Source of the DNA: Bacteroides luhongzhouii
Lineage (GTDB): Bacteria; Bacteroidota; Bacteroidia; Bacteroidales; Bacteroidaceae
Length of the DNA stretch: 64,000 nucleotides
NCBI RefSeq assembly: GCF_009193295.2
Contig: NZ_CP059973.1
Span: forward strand, 4,712,001-4,776,000
Direction: 5' to 3'
Notes under the pieces: generated by a model
Database searches by the model: none
Told to the model about the DNA's origin: nothing
The model's input: the letters and a program-made list of their open reading frames with translations, nothing else
Shown: positions 54,030-62,047 of the stretch, piece after piece
Layout: every line of letters begins with the position of its first letter
Numbering within the stretch: position 1 is the stretch's first letter
Translations under genes and position numbers: made by a program

Positions 54030-55661
54030 ATGAATAACTCATTCAAATACTTCGCCCTCCTCATGTTACTGGTAGCAATGACGGGATGTACCGCGGACGA
54101 TATTACACAAGCCGGAGGTACGCTGCCGGACGAAACGCCCATGAGCAATATAGGAGGAATATTACGCAGTGAAAGAACCTTGTCGAATCTAATAGATATC
54201 GACTTGTACGAAGAAGATGCAGAAAGCACCGAATATATCAACTACACGTTGACTAAGCCCGCTACAAATGCCGTCACCCTAAAGGCGACTGCCAACGAAA
54301 CACTAGCAGACGCTTACAACGAGAGAAACAACCTCGAATTGAAAACGCTCCCCACCGCTAACGTGCGCTTTGAAAGTAGCGGCACACTCACCATAGCCGC
54401 CGGAAAGCAAACATCCGCTCCTATTAAAGCAACAATTTCTACCGAAGGATTGGAAGTCGGAACGCTTTACCTATTAGCACTCACCGTAGAAAAAGCCGCT
54501 GTAGACGTAAAAGCGCAAGCAGAAAAACAAGCGCTATATTATAGAATATACATTGAGAAGAAAGCGACAACCATCGAGCCTAATGAAGGAGAACCAGAAG
54601 ATATACCGGAGTTATTGCCCAACCTGACTTCTGTATTTTATGTGAATACGGAAACCTACCAACCATACATCGCCAACGCATTTGGCATCACGGCTATGCC
54701 CCCCAGACCTCAACCCAGAAAGTTGTATAGCATGGGGAATATTATAAATCTGAAAAGAGCAACAATAAACTATGACGCTTCCAGCCAGCGTGTCATGTTT
54801 GCTCTAGGAACCGACTTAAGCTATGTATTAGAACATAGCAATAAATATCTCCGTCCGATTCAAGTACACGATCGTAAAATATGCATTTGCATTGAAAATG
54901 GCGATCAAGGCATTGGCTTCTGCAACATGAACGCTACGCAAATAACCGACTTCGTCCGCCAAGTAAAAGCGGTGGTAGAGCGTTACAATCTTGATGGCAT
55001 AAACCTATGGGACGAAGACAGCAAATATGACAAAGCCGGAATGCCGGAAATGAATACCACTTCATACCCCATGCTAATCAAGAAATTGAGAGAAGCCCTA
55101 CCCGACAAGCTATTAACGCTGGTAGATAAAGGAAACGCAACGGAATATTTCTACGACGCTGACAAATGCGGAGGCATCAAAGTAGGCAGTTACATTGACT
55201 ACGCATGGCACGGATACGTTTCACCAACGGAAATCCTGCAAGTCATCAATCCAAATGCCGAAGGTAGCACCCAGACTTATAGCAAATATGTACGTAAGCC
55301 CATTGCCGGATTGGACGAATCATGTTACGGAAGTGTAAATGTTCCTTGCTATAATGACAATGATAGAGAAATTAGAGATCCTTCTTCAGAGATTATAGCC
55401 AAATGGAAAACTACGGGAAATAAAAAGAGTAATATTCTAGTTTATGGAAATGACCTGATTGGTCAAGAGTATGCTGGTTATGAACTCGCGACTAAAAACA
55501 TGATAAGCGGATATAGTGTTCCGTTTTTTATGGATGACGGCTATACATGGAATTTTGATAGCGACACTCAAAAGCCCGGAGCCATACGCTATACACTAGG
55601 TAAACTGTATGCGATAGCAGATAATGGTCCTGACATGAACCCTTTTAGAAAAGATTGGTAA
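54030..55661 (+). CDS. DUF1735 + GH18-like lipoprotein with atypical active-site motif
   Basis: 543 residues from ATG 54030 (MNNSFKYFALLMLLVAMTGC, lipobox Cys). A DUF1735-like beta domain spans about 40-185 (YTLTKPATNAVTLKATANET, AGKQTSAPIKATISTEGLEV). A GH18-type barrel runs from about 205 (VFYVNTETYQPYIANAFG) to the end. The motif strand reads D322-G-I-N-L-W-D-E329-D. The putative acid/base Glu is present, but the Asp two residues before it, which positions the N-acetyl group in GH18 enzymes, is Trp. It may be an inactive or altered endo-beta-N-acetylglucosaminidase. Downstream of the GH18-fold protein by 39 bp. Confidence 0.78.
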   Translation: MNNSFKYFALLMLLVAMTGCTADDITQAGGTLPDETPMSNIGGILRSERTLSNLIDIDLYEEDAESTEYINYTLTKPATNAVTLKATANETLADAYNERNNLELKTLPTANVRFESSGTLTIAAGKQTSAPIKATISTEGLEVGTLYLLALTVEKAAVDVKAQAEKQALYYRIYIEKKATTIEPNEGEPEDIPELLPNLTSVFYVNTETYQPYIANAFGITAMPPRPQPRKLYSMGNIINLKRATINYDASSQRVMFALGTDLSYVLEHSNKYLRPIQVHDRKICICIENGDQGIGFCNMNATQITDFVRQVKAVVERYNLDGINLWDEDSKYDKAGMPEMNTTSYPMLIKKLREALPDKLLTLVDKGNATEYFYDADKCGGIKVGSYIDYAWHGYVSPTEILQVINPNAEGSTQTYSKYVRKPIAGLDESCYGSVNVPCYNDNDREIRDPSSEIIAKWKTTGNKKSNILVYGNDLIGQEYAGYELATKNMISGYSVPFFMDDGYTWNFDSDTQKPGAIRYTLGKLYAIADNGPDMNPFRKDW

Positions 55662-55688
55662 ATACTAAAAAACAAAATTTCAATTGCC

Positions 55689-56957
55689 ATGAAAACAATA
55701 AAATCCCACCGAGGCATCCTAACCAACGCCTCCATAGTAAGCCTTGCCGCAGCCATGCTACTATCAATAGCCGCCTGCGACAACAAAGACTACAGCAACG
55801 CCACTCCTTTCGACAACGTCGTCTACCTCGACGCCGCCCAACAGAAGGACGTGACAAACTTCACCTTCAACCGTCTCATCGAAACCGGTCAGCAAACAAT
55901 CGCCGCCCAACTCTCACAGCCAACGGGTAGCGACGTCAATGTCAGCATCAAAGTTGACCCTACCCTGGTGGGCACCTACAACGCCCGCTTGGAAACAGAC
56001 TACACCCTGCTCGACTCCAAATACTACTCTCTCTCCACCGAGCAAACCGTCATCCCGCAAGGTAAAACCATCTCTGCACCCGTCAACATCGACTTCGCTG
56101 ATCTCACCGAACTCACCATCGATGCCGGCTACCTGCTACCCGTCACCATCAGTCAGGCGACAGGAGGAATCGGTATCCTCGACGGCTCGAAAACCATCTG
56201 CTACATCATCCGACGTTCCAGTGCTATCACCACCGCCGTCAGCCTGAAGGATAACTACTTCGAAGTGCCCGGATTCGACAAAAACAGCCCCACCGCCGGA
56301 ATTGTGAACGGTCTGAAACAACTCACTTACGAAGCCATCATTCGTGTGGACGACTTCAAATACGGTGCCGAAACGAAAAACATCTGTACTATCATGGGTA
56401 TCGAGCAATACTGCCTGCTGCGCCTCGGTGATGCCGGATTCCCCTTGCAACAACTGCAATTCGCCGCCAATGAAAACAAAATACCCAACGCTGACAACAG
56501 CAAACTGCTGCTCCCCAATGAATGGTATCACGTAGCTGTAGTCTATGACACAGAAGCGCGCACCGCCTCGATCTACCTCGACGGACGTGAACAGAGCCGT
56601 GCCGAAGACTACGGAACAGGCAAAGCCATCGACCTCGGCCTGCAGGAACGCGGCAAACAGTTCATGTTCAAAATAGGTCACTCCTACGGCGAGCCCGACG
56701 ACATGAGCCGCCAGCTCGATGGTGAGATCTGCGAAGTACGCATATGGAACACAGCCCGCACGCAACAGGAAATCTACAAGAATATGTACAACATAGAAGA
56801 TCCCGAGAACACCCCGGGGCTCTGCGCCTACTGGAAGTTTAACGAAGGCGAAGGCGACATTGCCAAAGATTACTCCGGTCACGGAAACGATGCGAAAGCC
56901 TACAACAAAGCAGTACTATGGCCTGCAGGCATCGAAGTGACACAGAAAAATAAATAA
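55689..56957 (+). CDS. DUF1735 + LamG (concanavalin-like) surface lipoprotein
   Basis: 422 residues. Signal SLAAAMLLSIAACDNKDYSN with lipobox Cys. A DUF1735-like N-terminal domain (about 40-165, VNVSIKVDPTLVGTYNARLE) is followed by a LamG/concanavalin-type domain (about 185-420) with LTYEAIIRVDDFKYGAETKN, NEWYHVAVVYDTEARTASIY, GEICEVRIWNTARTQQEIYK and AYWKFNEGEGDIAKDYSGHG. Probably a surface glycan-binding protein. The gene is visibly richer in G+C and in GCC/CTC/ATC codons than the AT-rich gene before it, suggesting a different recombination history. Confidence 0.85.
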   Translation: MKTIKSHRGILTNASIVSLAAAMLLSIAACDNKDYSNATPFDNVVYLDAAQQKDVTNFTFNRLIETGQQTIAAQLSQPTGSDVNVSIKVDPTLVGTYNARLETDYTLLDSKYYSLSTEQTVIPQGKTISAPVNIDFADLTELTIDAGYLLPVTISQATGGIGILDGSKTICYIIRRSSAITTAVSLKDNYFEVPGFDKNSPTAGIVNGLKQLTYEAIIRVDDFKYGAETKNICTIMGIEQYCLLRLGDAGFPLQQLQFAANENKIPNADNSKLLLPNEWYHVAVVYDTEARTASIYLDGREQSRAEDYGTGKAIDLGLQERGKQFMFKIGHSYGEPDDMSRQLDGEICEVRIWNTARTQQEIYKNMYNIEDPENTPGLCAYWKFNEGEGDIAKDYSGHGNDAKAYNKAVLWPAGIEVTQKNK

Positions 56958-56988
56958 TAGTAGCAACTGAAGATTTTTTTTACCTTTA

Positions 56989-57052
56989 AACACTGCCACA
57001 TTTTTGTTCTTATCTTAAATATTATACGGAAAAACAAAAATGTGGCAGTGTT
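56989..57052. repeat. Array E: 20-bp inverted arms two 22-bp steps apart
   Basis: Left arm 56989-57008 (begins AACACTGCCACA) and right arm 57033-57052 (ends TGTGGCAGTGTT) are perfect 20-bp reverse complements. Their starts are exactly 44 bp apart, leaving room for one diverged 22-bp unit between. It follows the last PUL gene. Confidence 0.7.
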
Positions 57053-57189
57053 AATAATCAACATCTTAAGCCATAAGAAACCCTCTATTTTCTATAAGTT
57101 TACAAAAATCATCTATAGTCTTTTCACTTTTTATCAGATAAAAACTGCACTTTTTATAGCACAACTTATCAGATAATAAAACAACAATA

Positions 57190-57424
57190 GAGTTACACTT
57201 GTACATCCTGAAAACGGAACGTCACTACTCAGTGGTATTCTATCTAGTCTTCAAACTGATGGGACAATTCACACAGGCCGAAGTGTGCACCGTCAAAGGC
57301 TTTGAAGCCGATCGACGACAAGGGCTATCTCCTGCCTTATACCGTTGACGGCAGACAGCTGGTGAAAGTCGGAGTCGCTTTCGATGCCGAAAAACATAAT
57401 TTGAGAAAATGGCTGATTGTATGA
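57190..57424 (+). pseudogene. Remnant of an AAA-ATPase / PD-(D/E)XK nuclease-like gene (DUF1703 type)
   Basis: Frame 1 reads IELHLYILKTERHYSVVFYL, then VFKLMGQFTQAEVCTVKG. This is the part of these proteins just before the nuclease core. Around 57308 the sequence jumps, in another frame, to IDDKGYLLPYTVDGRQLVKV and GVAFDAEKHNLRKWLIV, the C-terminal end of the same family, stopping at 57424. The core nuclease motif and the whole N-terminal ATPase are missing. Assignment is from remembered family patterns. Confidence 0.65.
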
Positions 57425-57498
57425 TGCAGATCGGGGTCAACCTTTTTTTTAATTTTCAAATATAAAGTCAAAGAGTAGCCATTATCTAAAAAAAATCG

Positions 57499-57506
57499 TA
57501 GCTTTG
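57499..57506 (+). promoter_or_regulatory. -7 box (TAGCTTTG) of the Rpn-type gene
   Basis: TAGCTTTG matches TAnnTTTG, 21 bp before the ATG at 57528. No clear -33 element. Confidence 0.45.
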
Positions 57507-57527
57507 CAATAGTCTAAATAAAATGAT

Positions 57528-58412
57528 ATGGAACAACAAGACAAATATATACGCTTTGACTGGGCTGTAAAAAGACTTCTCCGTCAGAAAGCTAATTTTG
57601 GCGTACTGGAGGGGTTTCTGACCGTCCTCTTAGGAGAAGACGTGAAAATCATAGAGATATTGGAAAGTGAAAGCAACCAACAAACAATCGATGATAAATT
57701 CAACCGGGTAGACATTAAAGCCAAAAACAGTAAGGATGAAATTATCATTGTAGAGATCCAAAACACACGGGAGCTCTATTATCTGGAACGTATCTTGTAT
57801 GGAGTGGCAAAAGCGATCACAGAACATATCTCTTTAGGTGAACGCTACTACGCAGTGAAAAAAATATACTCCATCAGTATTCTGTACTTTGACATCGGCA
57901 AGGGAGAAGATTATTTGTATCATGGACAAAACAACTTCATCGGAGTGCACACAGGAGATAGGCTGGAAGTGACTACCAAAGAAAAAGATGCTATCGTCCA
58001 TAAGATTCCAGCAGAAATCTTTCCGGAATATTTTCTAATTCGTGTGAATGAATTCGATAAAGTGGCTGTCACCCCATTGGAAGAATGGATTGAGTACCTG
58101 AAAACCGGTTGTATTCGCCCCGACACAAAAGCTCCCGGTTTGGAAGAAGCACGCAGGAAACTTATTTATTACAATATGTCTAAAGAAGAACAGCATGCCT
58201 ACGACGAGCACCTTAGTGCCATCATGATACAAAATGATGTATTAGATGGAGCAAAACTGGAAGGACGCATGGAGGGGCGCATGGAAGGACGTATGGAAGG
58301 ACGTATGGAAGAACGGCTCGAAATTGCCAGCAATCTGAAATCACAGGGAGTAGACATAACAGCTATCCAAAAGGCTACCGGACTTTCATCGGAAGAAATT
58401 CAAAAGTTATAA
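57528..58412 (+). CDS. Rpn-family PD-(D/E)XK nuclease / putative transposase-like protein
   Basis: 294 residues of the Rpn/PDDEXK_2 family, mobile or recombination-promoting nucleases common in Bacteroides. It begins MEQQDKYIRFDWAVKRLLRQ. The nuclease core is FNRVDIKAKNSKDEIIIVEI followed by QNTRELYYLERILYGVAKAI, giving the Asp and Glu-x-Gln of the fold. The C-terminus has a four-fold GRME repeat, then GVDITAIQKATGLSSEEIQK, a small helix-turn-helix-like end. Close to a remnant of another nuclease family. Function in the host is unknown. Confidence 0.88.
   Translation: MEQQDKYIRFDWAVKRLLRQKANFGVLEGFLTVLLGEDVKIIEILESESNQQTIDDKFNRVDIKAKNSKDEIIIVEIQNTRELYYLERILYGVAKAITEHISLGERYYAVKKIYSISILYFDIGKGEDYLYHGQNNFIGVHTGDRLEVTTKEKDAIVHKIPAEIFPEYFLIRVNEFDKVAVTPLEEWIEYLKTGCIRPDTKAPGLEEARRKLIYYNMSKEEQHAYDEHLSAIMIQNDVLDGAKLEGRMEGRMEGRMEGRMEERLEIASNLKSQGVDITAIQKATGLSSEEIQKL
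58263..58310 (+). repeat. Four tandem 12-bp units inside the Rpn-type gene
   Basis: GGACGCATGGAG, GGGCGCATGGAA, GGACGTATGGAA and GGACGTATGGAA follow each other without a gap and encode GRME four times. Because 12 is a multiple of three, slippage changes the length of the linker without breaking the frame. Confidence 0.85.
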
Positions 58413-58446
58413 ATAACCAGATATTACACAATAATGCATATAATCT

Positions 58447-58482
58447 AGAGTCGCATAAGAAAATCATGCGACTCTTTTTTTA
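58447..58482 (+). terminator. Terminator of the Rpn-type gene
   Basis: AGAGTCGCAT (58447-58456) pairs with ATGCGACTCT (58466-58475), followed by seven T. Confidence 0.88.
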
Positions 58483-59119
58483 TCCCCATTGAAGATATTA
58501 CAATCCGATATTGATAATTCTTCAATCAGAAATAGAAATATCAAATAAAAAAAACGGTACACTGCTTTCAGTCTTTTGTTAACTCACAGCAGCGCAATCC
58601 TAACAAATCGTAATTATACTTCACCATTTATCGCTATAAGCACACCAAACAACAACAAACCATCATAGAACATTCACAACATCATCCACTTGTTACAACT
58701 TATCATTATTTTTACTTCGCAGGAATAAATCGTACTTCCTTTCTAACTATATATGAGAAAATATAAAATGGTACTCATCGAGATATTTATCGATAGTACC
58801 GAATATGCCACACGCTCTCCCCCACCTGTATTTTCATACAATATATAAAACATTCAATAAACAAGAAATAGATCTATTATTGTTACTTGGAGGAAATTCA
58901 CCATTTCCGAAAGAATGATTCAAACTGTTAGAATTCAGACTCTCTATATAGACTTCACCTTCAACTATTCCCCCTCAAGATATAAATAATTACGAGTTTA
59001 TATTTTGAGTCTATGAATGTACAACTATGAGATCATAGTTACAGTGAATATCCTCTTTTATCCCCAACAAAGGAAATTGGTGTATCTCATCTAAGTGGCG
59101 CTATTAAAAACAAATTCAT
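58483..59119 (+). other. 637-bp AT-rich region without a recognisable gene
   Basis: No credible coding frame on either strand. The only structure seen is a hairpin at about 58772-58802 (GGTACT/AGTACC with inner ATCGA/TCGAT). No -7 box in good position was found before the gene at 59120. It could be a long leader or the debris of lost sequence. Confidence 0.5.
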
Positions 59120-60169
59120 ATGAAATATTCAATAACAACGTCGCCCCTCGTTCCTGTCATCATGGCTATAACTCTTATTTATCAATTAAACTTTATCCCA
59201 CTGTTCATTGTAGAAGGATTTTCTATTTATTGTATTTACTTCTATATCATTCTTATACAAAAAGAAAAAAATCTTTCAAAAGAATACACACATAAAAGTA
59301 TATCCAAATACACTCCCATACAAATCATAGCCAATCATGAAGAAAAAAAAATAGACTCTTTATTCTGTAAAAAGTCTCATAAAAGAAAGTCTGTTAAACC
59401 CACTGTACTACTTGCTGATAGCAATATCGATTTCAGATCTTACCTGGAAACGCATTTATCTGATCATTTTATTGTAAAAAGCTTCGGAAACGGTCTGGAA
59501 GCCCTGACATACATAAAGGAAGAATATCCAGACATTGTGGTCTGTGACACCATGCTGCATGGTATGTACGGCAATGAGCTTTCATCAAGATTGAAAACTT
59601 CCTGTGAAACTTCAATCATTCCCATTATCCTCTACGGCTCATATCTGAATGGAAGACAACGCAATACCAGAGAAACTTCTTTGGCCGATGTTTTTATAAA
59701 TACGCCTTTTCATATAGAAGACTTAAAAATAGAGATGAACGTCCTGATTAAAAACAGCCGTTTTCTCCGAAAATCATTCCTACAAAAAGTATTCGGAGAA
59801 CAATTTCTTAAAATAGAAGAGGAGGATGATACTTTGAGTGAAAAAAATTACACCTTTATCAACCTTGTAAAGGATTTCATTCTAAAAAATATAGATCAGG
59901 AAAATTTGACAATAGATGAGGTCGCATCCGAATTGTGCATGAGCAGGACCACATTTTTCAATAAATGGAAATCGCTGACAGGAGAAGCACCTAAATATTT
60001 TATATACCGGATTCGTATGGAAAAAGCCCGTGAACTGTTGGAAAGTGGAAAATACTCTGTTTATGTAGTTCCGGAAATGATCGGATTGAAGAATCTGAAA
60101 AACTTCCGCAACAAATACAAAGAATATTTTGGAATAACGCCCAGTGAATCTATTACGAAAAAACAATAA
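59120..60169 (+). CDS. Membrane-anchored receiver + AraC-type regulator
   Basis: 349 residues. Two hydrophobic segments (about 8-48, VPVIMAITLIYQLNFIPLFI, then IVEGFSIYCIYFYIILIQ), a basic linker, a receiver domain (about 95-215) and an AraC-type HTH (about 245-347; NLTIDEVASELCMSRTTFFN, KWKSLTGEAPKYFIYRIRME). The end matches hybrid two-component systems of Bacteroides, but the sensor and kinase domains are missing. The receiver keeps the phospho-Asp (DIVVCDTMLHG) while one acidic residue (LLADSNIDF) and the conserved Lys (NTPFH for KPF) are lost. Either a deletion derivative of a full-length regulator or a one-component membrane regulator. Confidence 0.82.
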   Translation: MKYSITTSPLVPVIMAITLIYQLNFIPLFIVEGFSIYCIYFYIILIQKEKNLSKEYTHKSISKYTPIQIIANHEEKKIDSLFCKKSHKRKSVKPTVLLADSNIDFRSYLETHLSDHFIVKSFGNGLEALTYIKEEYPDIVVCDTMLHGMYGNELSSRLKTSCETSIIPIILYGSYLNGRQRNTRETSLADVFINTPFHIEDLKIEMNVLIKNSRFLRKSFLQKVFGEQFLKIEEEDDTLSEKNYTFINLVKDFILKNIDQENLTIDEVASELCMSRTTFFNKWKSLTGEAPKYFIYRIRMEKARELLESGKYSVYVVPEMIGLKNLKNFRNKYKEYFGITPSESITKKQ

Positions 60170-60194
60170 TATACAAAGCCTTCTATTTGCTTAA

Positions 60195-60215
60195 AGGTCC
60201 CATCCATCGGGACCT
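60195..60215 (+). terminator. Short hairpin after the REC-AraC gene
   Basis: AGGTCCC (60195-60201) and GGGACCT (60209-60215) form a 7-bp stem with a 7-base loop, 25 bp after the stop. No T run follows directly, so the role is uncertain. Confidence 0.4.
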
Positions 60216-60343
60216 CTGCAACAGTGTTCTTGCAAAAAAATATTCTGTTTTTTATTTCCTTGTGCAGTATTTTACAATTACCGGCATTTACCCTATGTAC
60301 GTACACCTTAATTTTGAAAATTAATAATCTAATTTTAAACAGT

Positions 60344-61003
60344 ATGAAAACTTTAACTGAAATAAAAAAAGTTCGTTGTTTTAATCGCTTAGTTTTATTT
60401 GTAGCCGCGTTAGGCCTGATAACCACTTTTACAGCATGTAGTAATGATGATGATTCAGACATTCCCGTATATTCTCTTAAAGATGTGGATGGAAATTATT
60501 CCGGTACCATGTTGACAAAGTCTGATCCGCCCGTTAACCCACAGACTAATTCCCCCAAAGAAGAACAACCGGAAGGAGCCACCGTTACCGCTGAAGTAAA
60601 AGACAATCAGGTTATGATTAAAAAGCTGCCGGTAGACGATCTGATCAAAAGTATCGTTGGTGAAGAAGCTGCCGGAATTATCATTGAGAATCTGGGCGAT
60701 ATCAATTACAACATTCCTTATACCGCTGCCTTTAATGATGACAGTAAAGGATCCATTCTACTTCAACTAAAACCTGAACCTTTGGAAATAAAATATACTC
60801 TCCCGACTCAAGTACAGGAAGACGGAGAAGAGGCTCCTCAAATTACGATAAAAGTAACCATAGAAGCGGAAGAAAAGGGCCAATATACATATAAAGACCA
60901 AAAACTTACATTTGTAATCAAAGCAACCAAAGTGGAAGTAGAAGGACAGCCGTTTGAAAAATTCTCGGCTACTACATTCAGTTTCGACATGGTCAAGAAG
61001 TGA
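60344..61003 (+). CDS. Lipoprotein of unknown function (DUF4840-like)
   Basis: 219 residues from ATG 60344 (MKTLTEIKKVRCFNRLVLFV). Lipoprotein signal VAALGLITTFTACSNDDDSD with the lipid Cys near residue 34 followed by Asp residues, a surface-export-type signature in Bacteroides. Beta-rich body with YSLKDVDGNYSGTMLTKSDP, a repeated pattern of ITIKVTIEAEEKGQYTYKD, and a Pro-rich N-terminal stretch (PPVNPQTNSPKEEQPEG). It resembles the calycin-like DUF4840 lipoproteins; that name is tentative. Upstream ATG choices lie before the likely leader. Confidence 0.7.
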   Translation: MKTLTEIKKVRCFNRLVLFVAALGLITTFTACSNDDDSDIPVYSLKDVDGNYSGTMLTKSDPPVNPQTNSPKEEQPEGATVTAEVKDNQVMIKKLPVDDLIKSIVGEEAAGIIIENLGDINYNIPYTAAFNDDSKGSILLQLKPEPLEIKYTLPTQVQEDGEEAPQITIKVTIEAEEKGQYTYKDQKLTFVIKATKVEVEGQPFEKFSATTFSFDMVKK

Positions 61004-61055
61004 CTAATCGTATAAACTTTCCCAAAGTATTTTCATTATGATGGGAATTATCTCC

Positions 61056-61096
61056 AAAAAGAGTATGCCGTCACATGATGCGCATACTCTTTTTTT
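61056..61096 (+). terminator. Terminator after the DUF4840-like lipoprotein
   Basis: AAAAAGAGTATGC (61056-61068) pairs with GCATACTCTTTTT (61082-61095), with a T run. It lies before the AlkD-like start at 61122 and shows that an earlier in-frame ATG at 61038 is not used. Confidence 0.88.
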
Positions 61097-61121
61097 ATAC
61101 CTTTGTGAAATAACCAACTAT

Positions 61122-61820
61122 ATGAAAATGACTACAACAGAAAACATCCGGAAAGAATTACAAGCATTAGCAGATGCCAAATATCAGGAATTTCACTCTT
61201 CCCTCCTCCCGGGAGCTAACAACATTCTCGGTGTACGTATCCCCCAACTGCGAATCATGGCCAAAGAAATTATAAAAAAAGAGGACTGGCGTACATTTGT
61301 TGAGTCAACCGATACGAACTATTATGAAGAAACAATGCTTCAGGGAATGATTATCGGACTGGCAAAAATGGAACTTGAAGAACGAATGAAATATGTAGCG
61401 ATGTTCATTCCCCGTATAGATAATTGGGCTGTATGCGACATTTTCTGCAGCGAACTGAAAACTGCGGTAAAAAAAGGGAAAGAAAACGTATGGCAATTTA
61501 TCCAACCTTATCTGAAATCCTCTAAAGAATTTGAAATACGCTTCGGGATTGTGATGCTTTTCCACTATGTGGATGACGAACATATTGATTCATTACTGGA
61601 ATATGCCGATTTATTCAATCATGATGCTTATTATGCACGTATGGGTATGGCATGGATGCTGTCATTGTGTTTCATCAAATTTCCTCAAAAGACAATGGAA
61701 TATCTGAAACATAGTACATTGGATAACTGGACTTACAACAAAGCACTGCAAAAAACAATCGAGTCTTTCCGGGTAGACAAGGATACCAAAGATATACTTC
61801 GGAATATGAAAAGACGATAA
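61122..61820 (+). CDS. AlkD-like DNA alkylation repair protein (HEAT-repeat glycosylase fold)
   Basis: 232 residues from ATG 61122 (MKMTTTENIRKELQALADAK). All-helical HEAT-like repeats typical of AlkD: SLLPGANNILGVRIPQLRIM, the Trp-rich WRTFVESTDTNYYEETMLQG, IPRIDNWAVCDIFCSELKTA with the catalytic-type Asp (DNWAVCD), and YARMGMAWMLSLCFIKFPQK. Members excise positively charged alkylated bases (N3-methyladenine, N7-methylguanine) or bind such DNA. Single-gene unit between two terminators. Confidence 0.9.
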   Translation: MKMTTTENIRKELQALADAKYQEFHSSLLPGANNILGVRIPQLRIMAKEIIKKEDWRTFVESTDTNYYEETMLQGMIIGLAKMELEERMKYVAMFIPRIDNWAVCDIFCSELKTAVKKGKENVWQFIQPYLKSSKEFEIRFGIVMLFHYVDDEHIDSLLEYADLFNHDAYYARMGMAWMLSLCFIKFPQKTMEYLKHSTLDNWTYNKALQKTIESFRVDKDTKDILRNMKRR

Positions 61821-61827
61821 AACAAAA

Positions 61828-61866
61828 CACGGTGAACATCCTGCCATTAGCATTCCGTTCACCGTG
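61828..61866. terminator. Hairpin between the AlkD-like gene and potD region
   Basis: CACGGTGAAC (61828-61837) pairs with GTTCACCGTG (61857-61866). It sits between convergent genes; only a modest T tract follows. Confidence 0.65.
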
Positions 61867-61936
61867 CTTCTTATTCTTTCAAGTTTATATTCCTCTTACT
61901 TTTCAGGAGTAACCAATTTTTTAATTGATTTTATAT

Positions 61937-62008
61937 TCAGATACAGTGTGCATAGCCAGTCAATGCAAAGCATGACAAGGTCACAAATGCAACCAGTATT
62001 TTTTTCAT
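61937..62008 (-). CDS. Possible 23-residue signal-peptide-like ORF
   Basis: Minus-strand ATG 62008 to TGA 61937, following ACGGAA. The product starts MKKILVAFVTLSCFALTGYA and ends HCI, which looks like a secretion signal with nothing after it. A second frame continues just past it (YLNIKSIKKLVTPEK) to a stop at 61896, so this may be a frameshifted small secreted protein. It lies 39 bp after potD on the same strand. Low confidence. Confidence 0.3.
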   Translation of the reverse strand: MKKILVAFVTLSCFALTGYAHCI

Positions 62009-62047
62009 TTCCGTGTTTTTTTATTTTATCTTTATAATCCGGAAGAA

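Noticed and set aside
56136..56882. 248-codon minus-strand frame opposite the LamG gene
   Set aside because: Results from the GC-rich codon pattern of the real gene; no homology-like motifs and no promoter.
58483..59119. tRNA, tmRNA or other known structured RNA
   Set aside because: No cloverleaf, CCA end or recognised conserved core; only one hairpin.
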